From assembly GCA_005787665.1 (NCBI GenBank), contig SYAB01000249.1:1-11689 (forward strand): a DNA stretch of 11,689 nt, in the 5' to 3' direction. Positions 1 through 4,407 of this stretch are shown one piece after another (within the stretch, counting starts at the first letter, position 1; the number at the start of each line of letters is the position of its first letter). Under the pieces are notes generated by a model, which was not told the DNA's origin, made no database searches, and was given only the letters and a program-made list of their open reading frames with translations. The stretch comes from Actinomycetota bacterium (GTDB lineage Bacteria > Actinomycetota > Actinomycetes > Mycobacteriales > Mycobacteriaceae). Both the position numbers and the translations under genes were made by a program.

Positions 1-321
1 GAACGCGGCGCTCTTCACGCAGTCCCCATGTTCGAGGGGTTGTACGCCGACGGGGTCTACTGGCCTGGGCGCCGGCAACACGCAGACGTCGTCGTGTGGG
101 CCACCGGGTTCCGCCCAGCCCTCGCACACCTGCGACCGATGCACCTGCGAGAGGCCGATGGCACGATCGCTGTCGACGGCACCCGGGCAGTCAAGGAGCC
201 AGCCCTGCACCTTCTCGGCTACGGCGACTGGACGGGACCGGGATCTGCGACTCTCGTCGGCGTGGGACGGACGGCGCGAGCCGCTGTCCAAGAAATCGTC
301 CCGAGGATGTCGCCCCCGTAG
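1..321 (+). CDS. Flavin-containing monooxygenase-like NAD(P)/FAD oxidoreductase, C-terminal fragment
   Basis: The reading frame is open from base 1 to a TAG at 319-321, giving 106 residues with the N-terminus outside the window. The segment DVVVWATGFRP is the ATG motif that follows the NAD(P)H-binding domain in FMO/CzcO-type flavoproteins. The later LHLLGYGDWTGPGSATLVGVGRTA is the C-terminal FAD-contacting stretch, ending in the usual helix. The second motif and overall wording recall the ArsO-type FMO found in actinobacterial arsenic operons, but that assignment is from memory, and the FAD and NADP glycine boxes are not visible. It is the only intact plus-strand gene here and stops 80 bp before the left copy of the ssrA repeat. 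It is therefore either chromosomal sequence originally downstream of ssrA or the edge of another island. The in-frame ATG at base 28 is internal, not a start. Confidence 0.8.
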   Translation, partial: ERGALHAVPMFEGLYADGVYWPGRRQHADVVVWATGFRPALAHLRPMHLREADGTIAVDGTRAVKEPALHLLGYGDWTGPGSATLVGVGRTARAAVQEIVPRMSPP

Positions 322-331
322 CCCCACATAC

Positions 332-352
332 GGCGGACGGCCCGGGTCCGCC
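332..352 (+). terminator. Weak hairpin after the flavoprotein gene
   Basis: A 7-bp perfect stem (GGCGGAC / GTCCGCC) with a 7-nt loop begins 11 nt after the stop codon of the flavoprotein gene. No T-tract follows, so intrinsic termination is doubtful. The stronger symmetric hairpin at 407-438 is a better terminator for this gene. Confidence 0.3.
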
Positions 353-400
353 TGCACAGCGATGCCGGCGGCGCGATGGATGTAGAGGGACCGTCGACGG

Positions 401-460
401 GAAACAAAACAGGCCAGGCCTTTCGGCCTGGCCTGTTTCTTGTGGAGCTGCCGGGAATCG
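401..460. repeat. Left att-like copy of the ssrA 3' end (60 bp)
   Basis: This stretch is base-for-base identical to 3814-3873. It contains the tmRNA terminator hairpin and the last 18 nt of tmRNA (443-460), with no other tmRNA sequence beyond it. Identity breaks at base 400 on one side and at 461 on the other, the latter falling inside what would be the T-loop. It reads as the 3' end displaced when the island inserted. Confidence 0.9.
407..438. terminator. Duplicated symmetric terminator hairpin
   Basis: A 14-bp perfect stem (AAACAGGCCAGGCC with its complement) closes a TTTC tetraloop, which reads GAAA on the minus strand. TTTCTT follows on the plus strand and TTTTGTTTC on the minus strand. 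It should therefore act in both directions and could now terminate the plus-strand flavoprotein gene. Confidence 0.75.
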
Positions 461-619
461 GTCCTGCTCGCGAGAATGCCGTGAACTGGGGAAATGCTGG
501 TCCGGACGACGCGAAACCAACTGGGGACACGTGACAGTTGTTGACGGCGTAACAACACTTTTCGGTGCGGCGCATGACTTATTCGCCTCGCTGCGTTGCC
601 ATGAGGTCAATCACGGCAA

Positions 620-760
620 TCAGTAATGCAGTTCGAGGATGGTCACGTTCGCCTGGCCCCCGCCCTCGCACATTGTCTGTAGTCCGAAGTGCACGTGCGT
701 GCGCTCGATCTCAATGACCGGCGTTGCCATTCTGCGGGCGCCGGATGCACCAGTGGCGGG
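620..760 (-). pseudogene. Thiolase C-terminal remnant
   Basis: Read on the minus strand, the frame ends at TGA (620-622) and gives PATGASGARRMAT, then FGLQTMCEGGGQANVTILEL. These match the C-terminal region of acetyl-CoA acetyltransferases/3-ketoacyl-CoA thiolases, where GHPxGASGAR carries the active-site His and CxGGGxG the second catalytic Cys. The CEGGGQ motif is present, but the His of GHPxG is gone: the frame reads RVPATGASG there. An in-frame stop lies at 779-781. Only about 46 of the usual 390 or so residues remain, with no start or upstream domain, so it cannot be an enzyme. It lies inside the island near its left end and is probably debris from an earlier insertion or deletion. The identification rests on motifs only. 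Confidence 0.75.
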
Positions 761-815
761 CACGCGCAACCGTCTTAGTCAGACCACAGTGACGAATCTG
801 AAAGAGAAGTTACGG

Positions 816-841
816 CGTCGCGTCAGCCTGCTGACGCGACG
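816..841 (-). terminator. Hairpin terminator candidate for the pentapeptide-repeat gene
   Basis: An 11-bp perfect stem (CGTCGCGTCAG / CTGACGCGACG) with a 4-nt loop lies 53 nt past the stop of the minus-strand gene 895-3582. On that strand it is followed by a pyrimidine-rich, imperfect T-tract (CCGTAACTTCTCTTT). The position fits an intrinsic terminator, although the tract is weak. Confidence 0.6.
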
Positions 842-894
842 GGGCATTCGCCGATATCGCCTATATCGCCGAAAAGTTCACCACGAGGCCGTGA

Positions 895-3582
895 TCACCA
901 GTTGATCCGCGGCCAGCCCAGAGTCTCGACCTTCCACTCGGCCCATTTGTTATCCGCGTAGTCACCGGCGTAGGTGGTCTCCCACCCCTGGGGAATACCC
1001 CCCCTCTGCAAAAAAGCAAGGTCGGTGTAGGACGGCGGGACCAAAAACCCGAAGCGCGTCGCGAGATCGAAGTCCCAGAGCGAGGTTGGCGCGGATATCG
1101 ACGCTGTTGCGGTGGCTCCCTGTGAAAGGGGCTCGACATCGATGACCACTTTCGGCGCCGAGGTGTAACCCTCACCAGGACTGGTGATTTCGACACCGAC
1201 GACGGAGTACCCCAATTCGTCGCTGTCCGGGTCTGGAGACGGGGCAGGCGCCAGAATGGCACGGCCGGTCGCGGCCACACCGCCATCTGCGAGTCCGCCC
1301 TCGAATGTCACGCGCGGCGGATTAGTGGGGTCGTATCCGTAACCGCCAGAATCGACCTTGACGCTGGTCACTTTGCCATCTGCGATGACCCCAACCGACT
1401 GACGTGATGTCGAGGATCGCATGAACTGCCCGTCGAGCCCAGCTTCCTCCCGGAGATCAACAGCAAAGGAGTCGAGGAAAGAACCGTCTAGCGGGATCAG
1501 TCCGAGGACGCCGACACCTACGGGATCGTCGGGGTCGCCTACCGACGCAAACCACATGGCGATCCGCCTGACCACCTCTATCGCGACTTCCCCCGAGGTG
1601 ACGGCGACTGCCTTCTTAATCCGCTCGCTGGCGTCGTTCAACGCCGCGAAATCGCCATTAGCCACATCGCTGACATAGACCTTGGTGTTCTCCAGCTCTT
1701 TCCCGGCGGCCCGGAGCTTCACCATCACCTGGGACCCGAGCGTGCCGACCGCGGAGCTGGGAGTGAAGTCACCCTCGAGCATCAGAGTGGCAACCAGGAT
1801 CAACGGGACGGGTGCAGGCGCCGCGACACGCGCCTTTGCCGTGGGCCCCCCGAATGGCCCCCAAGGTCCGTCGATCACCACTGTCGGCGCATCGACATAT
1901 CCGCTTCCGGGATCGGTGATCTCAATGCGCTCGACCCGGTACAGCTGCTCTGACAAGGGGTCTTCGGACGGAACGGGCGCCAGCACAACACGGCCGGTCG
2001 CGGCCTTTCCCCCCGCCGCGAGTCCGCCCTCAAATCGGACTGTCGCGTCCGAGCCGGGTAGGTACCCGCCCCCACCGTCGGTGACCTTCACCTCGATGAC
2101 AGACATGTTCTTTTCGGTCGATGCGACCCAGGCGTCCCAGGTCAGCGGCGCGAACTTGTTGTTGTAATTGATCCAGACGTCACCGTCTTCGTTGGGAATG
2201 GGAACCTTGTTGCCGGCCGTGAGCGAGCTGCCGATCTGGTTGGGGTGGTCGTCGACGATCCGGACGCTCGTACTGTCCGGGACGCCCAGCGTGGTCGTCA
2301 TGACCACGGTGACCATGACGGGTTCATCGCCGAGGGGCTCGCCAGTTCTCTTGACGATTTCCAACCAGTCCGAGGAGATCAATCCAGGCTTGTTCTCGCT
2401 GGCGGGCAGGCTGGAGCAGCCAGCACCGGAGGTGGATCCGTCCGGGCAGGTGGTGTCCCGCCAGATCGCCCCGGTCAGCGTCGCACCGGCGATATTGGCT
2501 CCGATCAGATTCGCCCACGAGAGGTCCGCATCGGTCAGGTTCACGCCGCCGAGATCGGCATTGGGCAAAGACGCGCCGGCCAGCGAGGCGCCGGTGAGAT
2601 CCGCCGCCAGCAGAGTGGCCCCACTCAACGAGGCCCTCGCCAGGGTTGCCCCACCAAGGTCGGCATCACTGAGATTGGCAACGGTCAGCCGAGCATCACC
2701 CAGATCCGCCCTGCGCAGCGAGGCGCCGGCGAAATTCACCGCCGCGAGGTCTTGACCGTGAAGATCCGCCCCGTCCAGATCCTGCCCGGTGCAGTCCTTG
2801 GTCGCCACGCAGCCCGCCGAACCCCACAGCCCCACCCCGGCGCCGACCGGGGAGATCGCGCGGCGCAGCAACCACAACCCGCCGGACAGGAGGTCGGTGA
2901 CCGGATTAGCCGGCAGCGTCGACAACCAGTTACCGACCCGGTCGATCACCCGGGTAACGGAGAAACCCACGACCTCAACGGGCCGAGCCGGAACCAGAAA
3001 ACCCCCCGGTATCTCGCGCCCCCCGCCACCGCCGGAATAGCCGAAGGCCCAACAGTTCTCGCACCGGTCGACCTCGGCTCCCTGCACGTCGGCAACCGCC
3101 GCTACCCGGGGAACGACAGTGGCGGCGACCGCCGCCGGCAGGACGGGCGCCTCCCGAGACGGTCCCGGGTCGGTGATCGGTACGGTCGCTGAGCGTTCCG
3201 CCCGCGCCGCAGCAGGGCCCGGTGCCCGGCCGGACGCCGCCGCCGGAAGCCGTCGCAGGATCGATTCGCCGGATCGCTGACCGCCGTTGGAACCGGCCCG
3301 AGTCCCGTCCGCCGCCGGACCCGGTACCCGGACGCGCTGGGATGCCGACGCAGACACCGGCGAAGTACCCGCCGCCGAGCGCGACGGCCGGGCATCGCCC
3401 CGACCGCGGCCCGGGCCTGCCGACGGGGACGCACCGGCCGGATCGGCGTTCGCCGAAGCCGATGAGGCGTCATCCTCGCCGGTCTCGGCCACCGCGACAC
3501 CGGTGACGTACGGACCAGCGACCGACAATCCTGCAACAAACACCGCCGCGGCAATCCGCGCGCCACACCCCGTCACCGACAT
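895..3582 (-). CDS. Exported modular protein: pentapeptide repeats plus duplicated GxGY beta modules
   Basis: This 895-residue protein is not one I can name. Residues 1-32 look like a Sec signal peptide: a hydrophobic stretch ending AVA, then ETGEDD. Residues 33 to about 150 are Ala/Ser/Pro/Gly/Arg-rich and probably disordered. Next come a CENC motif (174-177) and a hydrophobic stretch. Residues about 264-372 are some 21 A(D/N)LxG-type pentapeptide repeats, expected to form a right-handed beta-helix. Residues about 495-586 and 736-829 are two related modules rich in GxGY and PxVxI. The C-terminus is Trp-rich (WAEWKVETLGW). Paired Cys residues (174/177, 258/264, 379/389) suit an oxidising extracytoplasmic site. 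The ATG at 3582 is backed by GAGGGGAG six nt upstream. It is the sole intact gene of the island. The signal peptide argues against an MfpA-like gyrase-protection role. Function unknown. Confidence 0.85.
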   Translation of the reverse strand: MSVTGCGARIAAAVFVAGLSVAGPYVTGVAVAETGEDDASSASANADPAGASPSAGPGRGRGDARPSRSAAGTSPVSASASQRVRVPGPAADGTRAGSNGGQRSGESILRRLPAAASGRAPGPAAARAERSATVPITDPGPSREAPVLPAAVAATVVPRVAAVADVQGAEVDRCENCWAFGYSGGGGGREIPGGFLVPARPVEVVGFSVTRVIDRVGNWLSTLPANPVTDLLSGGLWLLRRAISPVGAGVGLWGSAGCVATKDCTGQDLDGADLHGQDLAAVNFAGASLRRADLGDARLTVANLSDADLGGATLARASLSGATLLAADLTGASLAGASLPNADLGGVNLTDADLSWANLIGANIAGATLTGAIWRDTTCPDGSTSGAGCSSLPASENKPGLISSDWLEIVKRTGEPLGDEPVMVTVVMTTTLGVPDSTSVRIVDDHPNQIGSSLTAGNKVPIPNEDGDVWINYNNKFAPLTWDAWVASTEKNMSVIEVKVTDGGGGYLPGSDATVRFEGGLAAGGKAATGRVVLAPVPSEDPLSEQLYRVERIEITDPGSGYVDAPTVVIDGPWGPFGGPTAKARVAAPAPVPLILVATLMLEGDFTPSSAVGTLGSQVMVKLRAAGKELENTKVYVSDVANGDFAALNDASERIKKAVAVTSGEVAIEVVRRIAMWFASVGDPDDPVGVGVLGLIPLDGSFLDSFAVDLREEAGLDGQFMRSSTSRQSVGVIADGKVTSVKVDSGGYGYDPTNPPRVTFEGGLADGGVAATGRAILAPAPSPDPDSDELGYSVVGVEITSPGEGYTSAPKVVIDVEPLSQGATATASISAPTSLWDFDLATRFGFLVPPSYTDLAFLQRGGIPQGWETTYAGDYADNKWAEWKVETLGWPRINW
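1096..1377 (-). repeat. GxGY module, second copy (residues ~736-829)
   Basis: Residues VTFEGGLADGGVAATGR, then LAPAPSPDP, VVGVEITSPGEGY and APKVVID align in order with VRFEGGLAAGGKAATGR, LAPVPSEDP, VERIEITDPGSGY and APTVVID of the first copy at 1825-2100. The two are an intragenic duplication separated by about 150 residues. Each copy holds two GxGY turns. Confidence 0.8.
1825..2100 (-). repeat. GxGY module, first copy (residues ~495-586)
   Basis: This is the partner of the module at 1096-1377. Stretches such as ACGGCCGGTCGCGGCC and GAGTCCGCCCTC are shared at the DNA level by both copies, pointing to duplication rather than convergence. From memory, similar GxGYxxxPxVxI repeats occur in phage and bacterial surface/structural proteins. 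Confidence 0.8.
2467..2793 (-). repeat. Pentapeptide-repeat domain coding region
   Basis: Residues about 264-372 run in five-residue steps with a central Leu/Phe/Ile and a small residue two positions before it, as in CTGQDLDGADLHGQDL and NLTDADLSWANLIGANI. There are about 21 consecutive steps without a break, the classic A(D/N)LXX pattern of the beta-helical family. Confidence 0.9.
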
Positions 3583-3588
3583 GCCCCA

Positions 3589-3596
3589 CTCCCCTC
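3589..3596 (-). promoter_or_regulatory. Ribosome binding site of the exported pentapeptide-repeat gene
   Basis: GAGGGGAG on the minus strand sits six nt before the ATG at 3582 and supports that start. No convincing -10/-35 pair was found in the rest of 3597-3813. Confidence 0.65.
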
Positions 3597-3792
3597 ACCG
3601 GCAAACGAAAGTTGGCTACATTGTCTCACTCATCACATAACGCGCCACTTCGGCTCCCCGAACCCGGGCGGTGACCTTCATCCCTAGTCGACCGGGCGCC
3701 GAATGACGTTCAATCGTGCCGAAGGTTCTTGAGGCTGCTGACGATCACTACTCACCGGCCGGCGCCGGTACAAAGCCGTCCCGCTAACCCAA

Positions 3793-3811
3793 TGTTGACG
3801 AGAGTGTTGAC
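3793..3811. repeat. TGTTGAC direct repeats beside the right att copy
   Basis: TGTTGAC occurs at 3793-3799 and 3805-3811, twelve bp apart and ending two bp before the 60-bp repeat. A third copy lies at 539-545 near the other end of the island. They could be arm-type integrase sites, but this is only a pattern. Apart from these and the RBS, nothing recognisable was seen in the intergenic stretch 3583-3813. Confidence 0.35.
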
Positions 3812-3813
3812 AA

Positions 3814-3873
3814 GAAACAAAACAGGCCAGGCCTTTCGGCCTGGCCTGTTTCTTGTGGAGCTGCCGGGAATCG
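3814..3873. repeat. Right att-like copy: native ssrA 3' end (60 bp)
   Basis: This is identical to 401-460. Here the repeat is continuous with a full tmRNA, from the T-loop through the acceptor strand and the terminator. The shared block starts in the T-loop, the usual edge of integration cores in tRNA/tmRNA genes. Confidence 0.9.
3820..3851 (-). terminator. tmRNA terminator
   Basis: A 14-bp perfect stem with a GAAA tetraloop (minus strand) begins five nt after the tmRNA discriminator base. It is followed on the minus strand by TTTTGTTTC when the last stem pairs are counted. This is a textbook intrinsic terminator, and it is nearly symmetric. Confidence 0.9.
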
Positions 3874-4221
3874 AACCCGGGTCCTACGGCATTCCCTCAA
3901 GACTTCTCCGTGCGCAGTTCGCTATGCCTCTACTTGGATCTCCCGCTCCCGCGAACAAGTCAGGATGACGATCCCAGTCGCTGTTTGATGTCCCGCTAGA
4001 TCCCGCGACCGGACTTAGCGGTTTGTCCCTCTAGCTGATGCCAGGGTCCGGGCCGAGGGCGCTCCCGGTCTGACAGACACACCGTCGCTTAGGCAGCGAG
4101 GGCGTAGTCGCGCTGATTGGAATCGGCGCTTAATTGGTTGCAATGACGCTTACGGTGGTCTCTTGCCTGCACCGGCACGCTTCCCTTGATTCGATGCGCG
4201 AAGTCGAAACCCTTCAGCCCC
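3856..4221 (-). ncRNA. ssrA: Transfer-messenger RNA (tmRNA, SsrA)
   Basis: The RNA rescues ribosomes stalled on broken mRNAs: charged with Ala and bound by SmpB, it enters the A site, then supplies a short frame encoding a degradation tag. The 5' end GGGGCUGAAGGGUUUCGACUU and the 3' end GGACCCGGGUUCGAUUCCCGGCAGCUCCA give the tRNA-like domain. Its 7-bp acceptor stem includes the G3-U70 pair that marks Ala identity. The mature length is 366 nt before CCA, close to the mycobacterial norm. The encoded 3' continuation is CAAG, so CCA must be added enzymatically. The tag frame ends at a TAA (4089-4091), and the GC-rich blocks after it match the usual pseudoknot region. The island at 401-3873 is integrated at its 3' end without damaging it. 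smpB lies 3.7 kb upstream on the same strand. Confidence 0.97.
4089..4127 (-). other. tmRNA proteolysis-tag reading frame
   Basis: Starting at the GCC resume codon (4127-4125) the frame reads ADSNQRDYALAA followed by TAA. The C-terminal YALAA is the signal read by ClpXP-type proteases. Compared with the M. tuberculosis tag as I recall it (ADSHQRDYALAA), only residue 4 differs. Confidence 0.92.
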
Positions 4222-4251
4222 TCGCATCCCAACCGATGGCTTCGGCTGGAT

Positions 4252-4279
4252 TTTCTATGGTACGGGGTACAACCGACAA
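4252..4279 (-). promoter_or_regulatory. Possible ssrA promoter
   Basis: On the minus strand TTGTCG (4279-4274) and TAGAAA (4257-4252) are 16 bp apart and each matches the sigma-70-type consensus at four of six positions. A start about seven nt downstream would give a leader of about 24 nt, to be trimmed by RNase P to the mature 5' end at 4221. Inference only. Confidence 0.4.
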
Positions 4280-4314
4280 ACCCCACTGATTAATCCCGCC
4301 GTGATCCCGCACCG

Positions 4315-4378
4315 CGCCGAGCAGTCGCAAACGTGCACGCAAACGGTGAAATTCGTGCGAATTTGCGTCTGCTCGGCG
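4315..4378. repeat. Nested inverted repeat between the OleC-like gene and ssrA
   Basis: Arms of 17 bp (4315-4331 and 4362-4378; CGCCGAGCAGTCGCAAA and its complement) match at 16 of 17 positions around a 30-nt interior. Inside sits a perfect palindrome, AAATTCG-TG-CGAATTT (4349-4364), which shares TTT with the right arm. A second ACGCAAA (4337-4343) can also pair with the right arm. No T-tract follows on either strand, so it is not an obvious terminator. It may be an operator or a switching RNA structure in the 3' tail of the upstream operon. Confidence 0.7.
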
Positions 4379-4402
4379 GGGGGCGGGCGCGGGCGGCGGG
4401 GG
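4378..4402 (+). other. G-quadruplex-type G-tract
   Basis: Four G-runs of 6, 3, 3 and 5 with loops of 1, 3 and 4 nt satisfy the standard G3+N1-7 pattern on the plus strand, directly after the stop codon of the minus-strand OleC-like gene. The transcript of that gene would be C-rich here, so any effect would be at the DNA level. Confidence 0.5.
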
Positions 4403-4407
4403 AACCC

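Larger units (their letters stand above)
401..3873. mobile_element. Small genomic island integrated in the 3' end of ssrA, no integrase seen
   Basis: A perfect 60-bp direct repeat (401-460 and 3814-3873) brackets this segment, with a repeat-to-repeat distance of 3413 bp. The right copy is the true end of tmRNA: T-loop half, acceptor arm and terminator. The left copy is a duplicate of just that end, starting in the T-loop. Known biology: tyrosine integrases of phages and islands use tRNA/tmRNA 3' ends as attB and leave exactly this duplication. The content is a thiolase tail remnant (620-760), a hairpin (816-841) and one large gene for an exported pentapeptide-repeat protein (895-3582). I found no integrase, excisionase or relaxase in any frame, so this is likely a remnant or an element mobilised in trans. 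Which DNA is native on the left is unknown. Confidence 0.75.

Noticed and set aside
470..482. GAATGCCGT near the left repeat resembling part of tmRNA in the opposite orientation
   Set aside because: Only nine bases match and the orientation is wrong for the repeat; chance is sufficient.
2245..3192. Plus-strand frame of 315 codons with repetitive RPGQRRTGDI-like segments
   Set aside because: The periodicity is the antisense of the pentapeptide repeats, not an independent repeat protein or CRISPR array; spacers and constant repeats are absent.
3793..3813. TTGACG/TTGACA as a plus-strand -35 box
   Set aside because: No -10-like sequence lies 16-18 bp downstream, where the terminator hairpin begins, and no plus-strand gene follows.
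3729..3968. Plus-strand frame containing VELPGIEPGSYGIPS
   Set aside because: This is the antisense of the tmRNA 3' end; such strings are a known artefact of translating tRNA-like sequences.
4349..4364. AAATTCG-TG-CGAATTT as a mycobacterial LexA SOS box
   Set aside because: It lacks the GAAC-N4-GTTC pattern of the mycobacterial LexA site; kept only as an unassigned palindrome.
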